Below, piece after piece: positions 34,687 through 43,567 of a stretch of DNA of 64,000 bases. Below the pieces are notes generated by a model. It saw nothing but the letters and a program-made list of their open reading frames with translations. It was not told the DNA's origin and did no database searches. The translations under genes and the position numbers were made by a program. Position 1 is the stretch's first letter, and every line of letters starts with the position of its first letter. The stretch is from positions 124,001 through 188,000 of the forward strand of contig NZ_FRAP01000007.1 of the NCBI RefSeq assembly GCF_900142365.1, written 5' to 3'. This stretch comes from Pseudonocardia thermophila (GTDB taxonomy: Bacteria > Actinomycetota > Actinomycetes > Mycobacteriales > Pseudonocardiaceae).

Positions 34687-35676
34687 GTGGACCGCACCTC
34701 GCTCGACCGCACCGCACACGCGTTCTGGCTCCGGGCCCCGGGCGAGGGCGAGATCCGCGCCGTCGAGCTGCCCGAGCCGGAAGCCGGGGACGTCGTGGTC
34801 CGCACCCTGTTCACCGGGGTCAGCCGGGGAACCGAGACCCTGGTCTTCCGCGGCGGTGTGCCGCAGAGCCAGGCCACCATCATGCGCGCCCCGTTCCAGG
34901 AGGGTGACTTCCCCTCCCCGGTCAAGTACGGCTACCTCAACGTCGGCGTCGTCGAGGAGGGCCCGGGCGAGCTGCGCGGGCGCACGGTGTTCTGCCTCTA
35001 CCCGCACCAGACCCGGTACGTGGTGCCGGCGGACGCGGTCACGGTGGTGCCCGACGACGTGCCGGCCGATCGGGCCGTGCTGGCCGGCACCGTCGAGACC
35101 GCGGTGAACGCGCTGTGGGACGCCGCCCCGCTGGTCGGCGACCGCATCGCCGTCGTGGGCGGCGGCATGGTGGGCTGCTGCGCCGCTGCGCTCTTGGCCC
35201 GCATCCCGGGTACCCGCGTGCAGCTCGTCGACGTCCGCCCGGGGCGGGCGGCGACCGCGGCGGCGCTCGGCGTCGACTTCGCGCTGCCGGACGAGGCGCT
35301 GGGGGAGTGCGATCTCGTCGTCCACGCCAGCGCCACCGAGGCCGGGCTGACCCGATCGCTGGAGCTGCTCGCGGTCGAGGGCGAGGTGATCGAGCTGAGC
35401 TGGTACGGCGACCGGCCCGTGCAGGTCCGGCTCGGGGAGGGGTTCCACTCCCGCCGGCTCGCGGTGCGCGCCAGCCAGGTCGGTGCGGTCGCCGGGGCCC
35501 GGCGGGCGCGGCGCACCCACGCCGACCGCATGGCGCTGGCCCTGCGGCTGCTCGCCGATCCGGTGTTCGACGCGCTGATCAGCCGGGAGTGCGCGTTCGC
35601 CGAGCTGCCGCGGGTGCTCGGTGCGCTCGCGTCCGGTGAACCGGATGCTCTGTGCGTGCGTGTCAGGTACGACTAG
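34687..35676 (+). CDS. MDR-type zinc-binding-dehydrogenase-like oxidoreductase
   Basis: This 329-residue protein is a medium-chain dehydrogenase relative. The N-terminal domain has [15 protein letters not shown] where catalytic zinc ligands normally sit, and lacks the Cys residues of zinc alcohol dehydrogenases. A Rossmann motif [15 protein letters not shown] lies near residue 158. It uses GTG 34687 with AAAGG upstream. It starts the plus-strand half of the locus, 20 bases before the pterin-synthase homologue. Similar proteins beside such homologues are common in actinomycetes and have no known reaction. Confidence 0.82.
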   Translation: MDRTSLDRTAHAFWLRAPGEGEIRAVELPEPEAGDVVVRTLFTGVSRGTETLVFRGGVPQSQATIMRAPFQEGDFPSPVKYGYLNVGVVEEGPGELRGRTVFCLYPHQTRYVVPADAVTVVPDDVPADRAVLAGTVETAVNALWDAAPLVGDRIAVVGGGMVGCCAAALLARIPGTRVQLVDVRPGRAATAAALGVDFALPDEALGECDLVVHASATEAGLTRSLELLAVEGEVIELSWYGDRPVQVRLGEGFHSRRLAVRASQVGAVAGARRARRTHADRMALALRLLADPVFDALISRECAFAELPRVLGALASGEPDALCVRVRYD

Positions 35677-35696
35677 GTGGGGACGAGGGGGGACCG

Positions 35697-36089
35697 TTGT
35701 TCAGCATCACCGTCCGCGACCACGTGATGGTCGCGCACAGCTTCCGCGGCGAGGTGTTCGGTCCGGCGCAGCGGCTGCACGGGGCCACGTTCGTGGTGGA
35801 CGCGACGTTCCAGCGCCCCGAGCTGGACCCCGACGGCGTCGTCGTCGACATCGGGCTGGCGACCGAGCAGCTCAAGGCCGTGCTGGCGGACCTGGACTAC
35901 CGCAACCTCGACGAGGTGTTCCCCGGTGTCAACACGACGACGGAGTTCTTGGCCAAGGAGATCGCCGATCGGCTCGTCTCCCGGATCCACGCCGGTGCGC
36001 TCGGCGAGAGCGCGCGCGGGCTCACCGGGATCGTCGTGACCCTGCACGAGTCCCACGTGGCGTGGGCGTCCTACGAGCGGGAGCTGTGA
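35697..36089 (+). CDS. 6-pyruvoyl-tetrahydropterin synthase / QueD-like protein with altered zinc motif
   Basis: This 130-residue protein has the T-fold of PTPS/6-carboxytetrahydropterin synthase: MVAHSF near residue 10 supplies the first His, and [15 protein letters not shown] near the C-terminus matches the conserved substrate region. The normal HGH pair reads LHGATF, so one zinc ligand is missing, and the catalytic Cys is not where expected. TTG 35697 is chosen because it follows GAGGGGGG and gives the family start LFSITVRDH; a GTG at 35652 would add 15 odd residues. A changed reaction on a pterin or other substrate is likely. It overlaps the glycosyltransferase gene by GTGA. Confidence 0.85.
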   Translation: MFSITVRDHVMVAHSFRGEVFGPAQRLHGATFVVDATFQRPELDPDGVVVDIGLATEQLKAVLADLDYRNLDEVFPGVNTTTEFLAKEIADRLVSRIHAGALGESARGLTGIVVTLHESHVAWASYEREL

Positions 36090-37150
36090 CGCCGCCGCTG
36101 CACGTGGTGGTGCCCGCCGACGTCGCCGACCCGGAGCTGCCCAGCGGCGGCAACGTCTACGACCGGCGGGTCGGCCGCGCGCTGATCGAGGCCGGGCGGA
36201 CCGTGGTGGAGATCCCGGTGGCGGGCTCGTGGCCGCGGCCGGGCCCGCAGGATCGGGCCGCGCTCGCCGCCGCGCTGGCCGGGCTGCCCGACGGGGCCGT
36301 CGTGGTGCTCGACGGGCTCGTCGGCTGCGGGGTGCCCGACGTCGTGGTACCCCAGGCCGGGCGGCTGGCGCTGGTGGTGCTCGTGCACCTGCCGCTGGGG
36401 GAGGAGTCCCCGCAGCTCGCCGCCCTGGAGCGGGAGGTGCTGCACGCCGCCGGCGCGGTCGTCGCCACGAGCGGCTGGACGGCGCGCCGGATCGTCGAGC
36501 GGCACGGGTTGCCCGCCGACCGCGTGCGCGTGGCCGAGCCGGGCGTGGTTGCGGCGCCGCTCGCCGCGGGGTCCGGGGGTGGGCGGCTGCTGTGCGTCGG
36601 CTCGATCAGCCCGACGAAGGGCCAGGACGTGCTGGTCGCGGCGCTCGCGCAGGTGGCCGACCGGCCGTGGACCTGCGAGCTGGTGGGGGCGCTGCGGCGG
36701 GCTCCTGAGCACGTGGCGGCGGTGCGGCGGGAGATCGCCGACCACGGGTTGGGCGACCGGGTCCGCGTCGCCGGCCCGCTCGTCGGCGCGGAGCTGGCGG
36801 CCGCCTACGCTGCGGCGGATCTGCTCGTGCTGCCGTCGCGCGTCGAGGCGTACGGGATGGTGGCGACCGAGGCGCTCGCCCGCGGGATCCCGGTGCTCGC
36901 GTCGGACGTGGGCGGGGTGCCCGAAGCGCTCGGCGGGGACCCGGTTCCCGGGATACTGGTGACACCCGGCGATGCAGCGGCGCTGGCGGCGGCGCTGCGC
37001 CGGTGGCTGGACGATCCGGGCCTGCGCGCAGAGCTGCGGCACGCCGCGGCGCTGCGCCGACCGGCACTGCACGGTTGGGAGGTGACGGCACGGTGCCTGG
37101 CCACGACGGTGGACGCGGTGATGAGGACACGAGCTGGGCGGCACGGCTGA
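36086..37150 (+). CDS. GT4 family glycosyltransferase
   Basis: This 354-residue GT-B enzyme has an N-terminal acceptor domain with [17 protein letters not shown] and a C-terminal donor domain with [17 protein letters not shown] near residue 173 and the nucleotide-sugar motif [14 protein letters not shown] near residue 255. It starts at a GTGA overlap with the pterin-synthase homologue, which implies a shared pathway. It would transfer a sugar from a nucleotide donor with retention of configuration. The acceptor is unknown; the product of the preceding enzymes is the natural guess. Confidence 0.9.
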   Translation: MTPPLHVVVPADVADPELPSGGNVYDRRVGRALIEAGRTVVEIPVAGSWPRPGPQDRAALAAALAGLPDGAVVVLDGLVGCGVPDVVVPQAGRLALVVLVHLPLGEESPQLAALEREVLHAAGAVVATSGWTARRIVERHGLPADRVRVAEPGVVAAPLAAGSGGGRLLCVGSISPTKGQDVLVAALAQVADRPWTCELVGALRRAPEHVAAVRREIADHGLGDRVRVAGPLVGAELAAAYAAADLLVLPSRVEAYGMVATEALARGIPVLASDVGGVPEALGGDPVPGILVTPGDAAALAAALRRWLDDPGLRAELRHAAALRRPALHGWEVTARCLATTVDAVMRTRAGRHG

Positions 37151-37956
37151 GCGAGCCCGGCTCCCCGGTGTGCACGCCGGACTGGCTGACCCTGCGCGAG
37201 CCCGCCGACGCCGTGGCGCGCTCGGTGGAGCTCGCCCGGCGCGCCGCTGAGCATCTGGGCGACGGACCGGTGTCGGTGCGCGACCTCGGCTGCGGGACCG
37301 GGGCGATGCGGCGCTGGCTCGCGCCGCTGCTGCCCGGGCCGCAGCGCTGGTACCTGCACGATCGAGACCCGGAACTGCTGGCGAGGGCGACCGAGGGCGC
37401 GCCGGACGCGGAGCCCGTGCCGGGCGATCTCACCGCGCTGACCGTCGACGATCTCGCCGGCACCGACCTGGTCACTGCCTCGGCGCTGCTCGACCTGCTC
37501 ACTGCGGACGAGGTGACCGCGCTGGTGGCGGCGTGCGCCGAGGCCGGGTGCGTCGCACTGTTCGCGCTGTCGGTGGCCGGCCGGGTCGAGCTGGAGCCAG
37601 CCGATCCGCTCGACGCGCACGTCGCGGCGGCGTTCAACGACCACCAGCGGCGCACCGCAGACGGCCGCCGCCTGCTCGGGCCCGACGCGCACGCGGTCGC
37701 CGCGGCCGAGTTCCGTGCCCGCGGCGTGCCCGTGACCACCCGGCCGAGCCCCTGGCTGCTCGGGCCGGCCAAGGCGGAGCTGACCGAGGAGTGGCTGCGC
37801 GGTTGGATCTCCGCGGCGTGCGATCAGCGGCCGGATCTGCGACCGTCGGCCGGCGCGTACCTGCAGCGCCGCCTCGCGGATCTGGCCGCGGGCCGGCTGC
37901 ACGTGCGCGTGGACCACGTCGACCTGCTCGCGACCCCCGGGAGGCCGCCATGCTGA
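37093..37956 (+). CDS. class I SAM-dependent methyltransferase
   Basis: This protein of about 287 residues has the SAM motif VRDLGCGTGAMRRWL near residue 57 and an acidic loop LHDRDPELL after it. GTG 37093 lies 10 bases after GGAGG and overlaps the glycosyltransferase end by 58 bases in another frame. It is followed 7 bases before its end by the histidine phosphatase start, so translation is likely coupled. It probably methylates a small molecule in the locus. The substrate is unknown. Confidence 0.85.
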   Translation: MPGHDGGRGDEDTSWAARLSEPGSPVCTPDWLTLREPADAVARSVELARRAAEHLGDGPVSVRDLGCGTGAMRRWLAPLLPGPQRWYLHDRDPELLARATEGAPDAEPVPGDLTALTVDDLAGTDLVTASALLDLLTADEVTALVAACAEAGCVALFALSVAGRVELEPADPLDAHVAAAFNDHQRRTADGRRLLGPDAHAVAAAEFRARGVPVTTRPSPWLLGPAKAELTEEWLRGWISAACDQRPDLRPSAGAYLQRRLADLAAGRLHVRVDHVDLLATPGRPPC

Positions 37957-38615
37957 TCCTCGTCCGGCACGGTGAGGTGGCGGCCAACGCGGAGGGGCTG
38001 CTCCTCGGCCGGGCCGATCCGCCGCTCACCCCGACCGGCCGGCGCCAGGCCGTGGCGCTGGCGGAGCTGGTGCCGCGGCCGGCGCGGATCGTGTCCAGCC
38101 CGCTGACCCGGGCGCGGGAGACCGCGGCGGTGCTCGCTGCGGGCGAGATCGACGTCGAGATCGATCCGCGCTGGGTCGAGCTGGACTACGGGCACCTGGA
38201 CGGCAAGCCGCCGACCGCGCTGGGCGATCGGGACTGGCACGAGTTCCGCACCGATCCCGACTTCACCCCGCCCGGCGGGGAGTCGCTGGCGGCGCTGTGC
38301 CGGCGGGTGCGGGAGTCGTGCGAGGAGCTGGCCGCTGACGCCGCGCACCGCGACGTCGTCGTGGTCAGCCACGTCTCGCCGATCAAGGCGGCGGTCACGT
38401 GGGCGCTCGGGGTGGGCGACTGCGTGGCGTGGCGGATGTTCCTCGGCGACGCCGCGATCAGCCGGATCGACACCAGCGGGCCCGAGCCGCTGCTGTTGAC
38501 GTTCAGCGACACCACGGCCGCTGAACTCGCGGCTCAGACGGATCCTCAGAGCGAGCGCAGCACCGCGACGACGACGCCGAGCACGACCGCCTCGTCGCCG
38601 TCGATGACGTCGTAG
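37950..38615 (+). CDS. histidine phosphatase family protein
   Basis: This 221-residue protein has LVRHGEVAANAEG at residues 4-16 with the phospho-accepting His, PLTPTGRRQA, and VVVSHVSPIKAAVTWAL with the second catalytic His near residue 136. The family includes phosphoglycerate mutases and many small-molecule phosphatases. It starts 7 bases inside the methyltransferase gene. Its last 23 codons run antisense through the end of lexA, giving a 70-base convergent overlap and a low-complexity Ser/Thr-rich tail. It may dephosphorylate a sugar or alcohol phosphate used in the locus. Confidence 0.88.
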   Translation: MLILVRHGEVAANAEGLLLGRADPPLTPTGRRQAVALAELVPRPARIVSSPLTRARETAAVLAAGEIDVEIDPRWVELDYGHLDGKPPTALGDRDWHEFRTDPDFTPPGGESLAALCRRVRESCEELAADAAHRDVVVVSHVSPIKAAVTWALGVGDCVAWRMFLGDAAISRIDTSGPEPLLLTFSDTTAAELAAQTDPQSERSTATTTPSTTASSPSMTS

Positions 38616-39208
38616 GCGGGGTTGCGCGGCTCCAGCAGGACGTGGCCGTTGCGGCGGCGGTACACCTTCACGGTCGCCTCGCCGTCGATCATGGCGGCGA
38701 CGATCTGCCCGGAGTGCGCCTCGGACTGCTGGCGCACGATGACGGTGTCGCCGTCGCAGATCGCGGCGTCGATCATCGAGTCGCCCCGCACGCGCAGCGC
38801 GAACACGGTGCCGCGGCCGGCGAGCTCGGGCGGTAGCCGCAGCACCTCGTCGACGTGCTCCTCGGCGAGGATCGGGGTGCCGGCGGCGATGTCCCCGACC
38901 ACGGGGACGGGCACCGCCTGGTCGCGCTCGGGATCGACCGCGCTGCCGCGCAGGAACGCGCGCACGTCGATCGGCCGGGTCACCGAGCTGCCGCGGCGCA
39001 GGAAGCCCTGCTCCTCCAGGCTGGCGAGGTGCCGCGACACCGTCGACGTCGAGCGCAGCCCCACGGCGTCGCCGATCTCGCGGGTGCTCGGCGGGTAGCC
39101 GTGGCGCTGCACGTGATCCCGGATGAAGGCCAGGATCTGCTGCTGGCGCGGCGGCAGGCCGGCGACGTCGAGCTGGCCGAACAGGTCGAGATCATCGGCG
39201 ACGGACAC
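38546..39208 (-). CDS. lexA: LexA-type repressor (S24 peptidase)
   Basis: This 220-residue protein has the LexA winged helix (RQQQILAFIRDHVQRHGYPP, then STREIGDAVGLRSTSTVSRHL) and a C-terminal S24 domain with the AAG cleavage site in DIAAGTPIL, the catalytic Ser in RGDSMID and the Lys in ATVKVY. It represses DNA-damage genes and cleaves itself on RecA activation. I see no GAAC-NNNN-GTTC SOS box between it and the FkbM gene 29 bases upstream, so it may be a LexA paralogue or be read from a distal promoter. The 3' end overlaps the convergent phosphatase gene by 70 bases. Confidence 0.9.
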   Translation of the reverse strand: MSVADDLDLFGQLDVAGLPPRQQQILAFIRDHVQRHGYPPSTREIGDAVGLRSTSTVSRHLASLEEQGFLRRGSSVTRPIDVRAFLRGSAVDPERDQAVPVPVVGDIAAGTPILAEEHVDEVLRLPPELAGRGTVFALRVRGDSMIDAAICDGDTVIVRQQSEAHSGQIVAAMIDGEATVKVYRRRNGHVLLEPRNPAYDVIDGDEAVVLGVVVAVLRSL

Positions 39209-39237
39209 CCGGGAACTCTAGATCCGCGGGTGCGGGC

Positions 39238-39990
39238 TCACCCGGCCGGGTCCAGGCGGGCGTAGACGTCACCCGAGCGGCCCTCCGGCCGCACCCGGTC
39301 GAGCAGCGCGGTCAGCTCGGCGGCGTCGAGCCAGCGGTCGCTCACCCACCGCAGCGTCTCGACGGGGGAGTAGTTGTAGCGGTAGCGGCCGCCGCCGAGC
39401 GCCTCGACGGTCGCCAGCACGTCCAGCGCCTGCTCGTGCGCCATCGACAGGTACTCGAACGACAGCGCGCGCAGCGGGCGCGAGAGCCCGGCCAGCACCT
39501 CAGCCTCGAAGCCCTCCACGTCGATCTTGCAGAACGCCGGCTCGCCGTAGTCGGCGATGAGCGCGTCCAGCGTCGTGACGGTGACCTCGACGGATCGGTC
39601 CCAGCGGACCCGCGCGAACCGCCGGTCGGTCGACACCGTCTGCATCCACTCCGGCGACATCGACGAGACCGTCGGCGTCGTCGTCGACACCCCGAGCCGG
39701 GCCCGCCCCGGCCGTGCCCCGAGCGCGTCGGTGACCAGCACGACCCCGTCGTCGCGGCCGAAGAACAGCCGCAGGATCCGCACCAGGTCGGGCTGCGGCT
39801 CGATCGCCACCACCCGCGCCCCCAGCTTCCGCCACGCGCGCACGCGGCTGCCGACGTGCGCGCCGACGTCGAACGCGAGGTCGCCGGGCCCCAGGAACTG
39901 GCTGTAGAACGCGACCATCCGCCGGCGCCGCCCGGGGATGGCGTGGTACATCAGCAGGGACCGCGTGATGCCGAACGCCCGTCGCAGCAT
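39238..39990 (-). CDS. FkbM family methyltransferase
   Basis: This 250-residue protein has LAFDVGAHVGSRVRAWRKLG near residue 34 and VVAIEPQPDLVRIL, the SAM-binding core of FkbM enzymes, and the family motif CKIDVEGFEAEVLAGL near residue 155. These enzymes methylate hydroxyl groups on sugars or polyketides. Next to the glycosyltransferase locus it may act on a surface glycan, although it lies on the opposite strand. It is 29 bases upstream of lexA in the same direction. Start ATG 39990 has only a weak GGGG site. Confidence 0.87.
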   Translation of the reverse strand: MLRRAFGITRSLLMYHAIPGRRRRMVAFYSQFLGPGDLAFDVGAHVGSRVRAWRKLGARVVAIEPQPDLVRILRLFFGRDDGVVLVTDALGARPGRARLGVSTTTPTVSSMSPEWMQTVSTDRRFARVRWDRSVEVTVTTLDALIADYGEPAFCKIDVEGFEAEVLAGLSRPLRALSFEYLSMAHEQALDVLATVEALGGGRYRYNYSPVETLRWVSDRWLDAAELTALLDRVRPEGRSGDVYARLDPAG

Positions 39991-40037
39991 GGGGGAAACC
40001 TAGGCCGGACGGCCCGTGCCGGGCACCCGCTCCGGGC

Positions 40038-40814
40038 TCACCCGGCCAGGAAGTCGAGCACCAGCGGGCTCGCGACGTCGCGGAACTCCTCGAAGTAGGC
40101 GTGCCGGGCCCCGTCGATCAGCTCCATCCGTGCGCCGGGGATCCGCTCGGCCAGCAGGGGAGCGTTGGCCGCGGGGTTGAACCGGTCGTCGGTGCCGTGC
40201 ACGACCAGCGTCGGCGCCTGGATGCTGGGCAGCGCGTCCCATGCGTCGTGCTGCGCGCTCGCGGCGAAGTGCCGCTTGCGGGCGCGCGCGGTCATCGCCG
40301 GGTCGCCGGTCGTGGCGTACGGGCCGGGATGGGTGGCCAGCCACGCCGGGGTGTACATCAGCTCCAGCAGCGCCCGCCGGGCCGCGGCGTGGTCCGGCTG
40401 GGCGAGGGCGCGGCGCACGTCGGGGCCGCGCTCGATCCCGTGCTCCCCGCCGGGCGAGGTGCACCCGAGCACGAGCCGCCGCACCCGGCCGGGGTGCCGC
40501 GCGGCCAGCCACCGCGCGACGCGGCCGCCCATCGAGGTCCCGTACACGTCGACGCGGCCGAGCCCGAGCGCGTCGAGCACGGCCACCGCGTCGTCGGCGA
40601 ACCCCGGTGTGCTGTACCCGTCGTCGGGTGCGTCGGAGTCGCCGGTGCCGCGGTAGTCGAGCGTCACGACCAGGTGGTGGGCGGCGAAGTCGGCCCGCAC
40701 GGGGTCCCACCAGTGGTGGTTGTTCGCCTGCCCGGCGAGCAGGAGCAGCGGTGAGCCGGCCCCGTCGACCTGGTGGGCGATGCGGGCACCGTCGGGGGCG
40801 ATGGCGTGCGGCAC
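40038..40814 (-). CDS. alpha/beta hydrolase
   Basis: This 258-residue protein carries GTSMGG near residue 92 as the nucleophile elbow, DYRGTGDSD early on, HGTDDRFNP for the acid and GARHAYFEEF for the catalytic His. It resembles enol-lactone hydrolases and haloperoxidase-like esterases. GTG 40814 begins the usual N-terminus. It lies 44 bases after the acyl-CoA dehydrogenase pair in the same direction and could be in their operon. The substrate is unknown. Confidence 0.87.
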   Translation of the reverse strand: MPHAIAPDGARIAHQVDGAGSPLLLLAGQANNHHWWDPVRADFAAHHLVVTLDYRGTGDSDAPDDGYSTPGFADDAVAVLDALGLGRVDVYGTSMGGRVARWLAARHPGRVRRLVLGCTSPGGEHGIERGPDVRRALAQPDHAAARRALLELMYTPAWLATHPGPYATTGDPAMTARARKRHFAASAQHDAWDALPSIQAPTLVVHGTDDRFNPAANAPLLAERIPGARMELIDGARHAYFEEFRDVASPLVLDFLAG

Positions 40815-40858
40815 CCGGCGATCCGATCAAGCCCGCCGGACGGCGAGTCCGGGAAGCC

Positions 40859-42004
40859 TCACACGTAAGGCGCCCCGATCGGGTCCACGACGTCGTGCTC
40901 ACGGACCCGCTCCGCCAGCCGCCCGAGGGCCCAGTCCCGATCGCCCAGCAGGTGGTCGACCGCGGTGAGCCGGCTCAGCCGGTGCCCGACGGAGTACTCC
41001 GCCGTGACGCCGATGCCGCCGTGCAGCTGCACCGACTCCTGGCAGATGTGCCGGCCGGCCTTGCCGGTCTGCAGCCGGGCCCGGTCCGCGGCTGCCACGA
41101 CGTCCCCGCCGGTGTCGATCACCAGTGTGGCCCAGAGCGCGACGCTGCGGGCGAGCTCCAGGGAGACGTACATGTCGGCGGCGCGGAAGGTCAGCGCCTG
41201 GAAGGTGTTCAGGGTGACGCCGAACTGCTTGCGCGTCTTGAGGTACTCGGTGGTCGCGGCCAGCGCCGACGCCATGATCCCGACCGTCTCGTTGGCGTAG
41301 GCGATCCGGGCCCTGGCCAACCCCTCCTCGATCTCGGCCGTGTCGTCCGCGGCGGTGCCGAGCGGTTCCGCCGGGGTTCCGGCGAACGTGATCCGGGCGG
41401 CCCGGCCGCCGTCGTGGGTGCGGTAGCCGGTGCGGGTCACTCCCGCCGCGTCGCCCGGGACGAGGAACAGCTTGGTGCCGTCGCCGGTCGCGGCGCTCAC
41501 CACGAGCAGGTCGGCCCGCGCCCCGTTGGGCGCCGGCTCCTTGGCACCCGTGAGCTGCCATCCGCCGCCGTCCTGCGTCGCCCGTACGCCCGCGGCCGAC
41601 GACGTCCACCGGGTGCCCGGCTCGGCGTGGGCGAACGCGACGATCTGCGAGCCGTCGGCGATGCCGGAGAGGATCCGGGTGCGTTGCTCGTCGGTGCCGA
41701 CCGCGTCGACGAGGCCGCCGGCGAGCACGACCACCTCGACGAACGGCTCGGGCGCGAGCACCCGGCCGATCTCCTCGGCGACGATGGCCACCTCGACGGG
41801 CCCGGCGCCGGTGCCGCCGTGCTCCTCGGCGAACGGCAGTCCGAGCAGGCCCATCTCAGCCAGCCGGGCCCACAGCTTCTCGTCGAAGCCGGGATCGTTC
41901 GCGGTGACCTTGCGGCGCTGCTCGATCTCGCCGTACGCGCGCTCCAGCAGGGCCCGGACGGCGTCGCGCAGGTCGTTCTGCTCGGTGTCGTAGTCGAAGT
42001 CCAC
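40859..42004 (-). CDS. acyl-CoA dehydrogenase, subunit 1 of a tandem pair
   Basis: This 381-residue protein has the ACAD plan: an N-terminal helical domain, a middle beta domain with VAFAHAEPGTRW and a C-terminal helical domain with QLHGGIGVTAEYSVGHRLSRL. It begins at GTG 42004, 6 bases after the stop of another ACAD gene. Tandem ACAD genes of this kind often encode unlike subunits of one enzyme in actinomycete sterol or lipid degradation, where active-site and FAD contacts are shared. That assignment is inference. Confidence 0.9.
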   Translation of the reverse strand: MDFDYDTEQNDLRDAVRALLERAYGEIEQRRKVTANDPGFDEKLWARLAEMGLLGLPFAEEHGGTGAGPVEVAIVAEEIGRVLAPEPFVEVVVLAGGLVDAVGTDEQRTRILSGIADGSQIVAFAHAEPGTRWTSSAAGVRATQDGGGWQLTGAKEPAPNGARADLLVVSAATGDGTKLFLVPGDAAGVTRTGYRTHDGGRAARITFAGTPAEPLGTAADDTAEIEEGLARARIAYANETVGIMASALAATTEYLKTRKQFGVTLNTFQALTFRAADMYVSLELARSVALWATLVIDTGGDVVAAADRARLQTGKAGRHICQESVQLHGGIGVTAEYSVGHRLSRLTAVDHLLGDRDWALGRLAERVREHDVVDPIGAPYV

Positions 42005-42010
42005 GTCAGC

Positions 42011-43183
<1,173 letters not shown>

Positions 43184-43302
43184 CGGACCTCGTCTCTGAC
43201 TGATGGGGGCGACGCCACCGAACGTGGACACCGACACTGTCAAATAGCGGGTGCTCCCCGCAACGCTCATGCCCCGTCCGAAGGGGAGGACCCGGACACC
43301 GC

Positions 43303-43345
43303 GAACGGCCCTCTCGTCAGCGCGGTGCTGACGAGAGGGCCGTTC
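43303..43345. terminator. 19-bp perfect hairpin between the YbdD and ACAD genes
   Basis: GAACGGCCCTCTCGTCAGC at 43303-43321 is perfectly complementary to 43327-43345 with a 5-base loop. It stands 42 bases after the ybdD stop in the direction of transcription, so it should end the cstA-ybdD message and shield the ACAD operon. Confidence 0.8.
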
Positions 43346-43387
43346 ACCGTGCTCCGCTGCTGGTCCAGTGGCGATCCGGCCGGGGAC

Positions 43388-43567
43388 TCAGCAGCAGCGG
43401 CTACCCGGGGCCACCTCCGCCGCGTCGAGCCGCCGGCGCTCGAACTCGCGCCGGGACAGCGGCGGCCGGTCCGGGTGCGTGCGCGCGTGCCGGGCCAGGT
43501 AGTGGTCGTACGCCGACTCCCCGGTCAGCTCGCGCAAGTACCAGAGCACGGCGCGCAGCACCTTCAC
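43388..43567 (-). CDS. ybdD: YbdD/YjiX family small protein
   Basis: GTG 43567 opens a 59-codon frame reading MKVLRAVLWYLRELTGESAY and, later, HPDRPPLSRREFERRR and a closing GSRCC, which is the standard form of the YbdD/YjiX (DUF466) family. Its GTG overlaps the cstA stop by GTGA. In Escherichia coli the family partners are needed for pyruvate uptake by CstA and BtsT. The pairing here with cstA is the expected one. The frame is short and is easily missed. Confidence 0.9.
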   Translation of the reverse strand: MKVLRAVLWYLRELTGESAYDHYLARHARTHPDRPPLSRREFERRRLDAAEVAPGSRCC

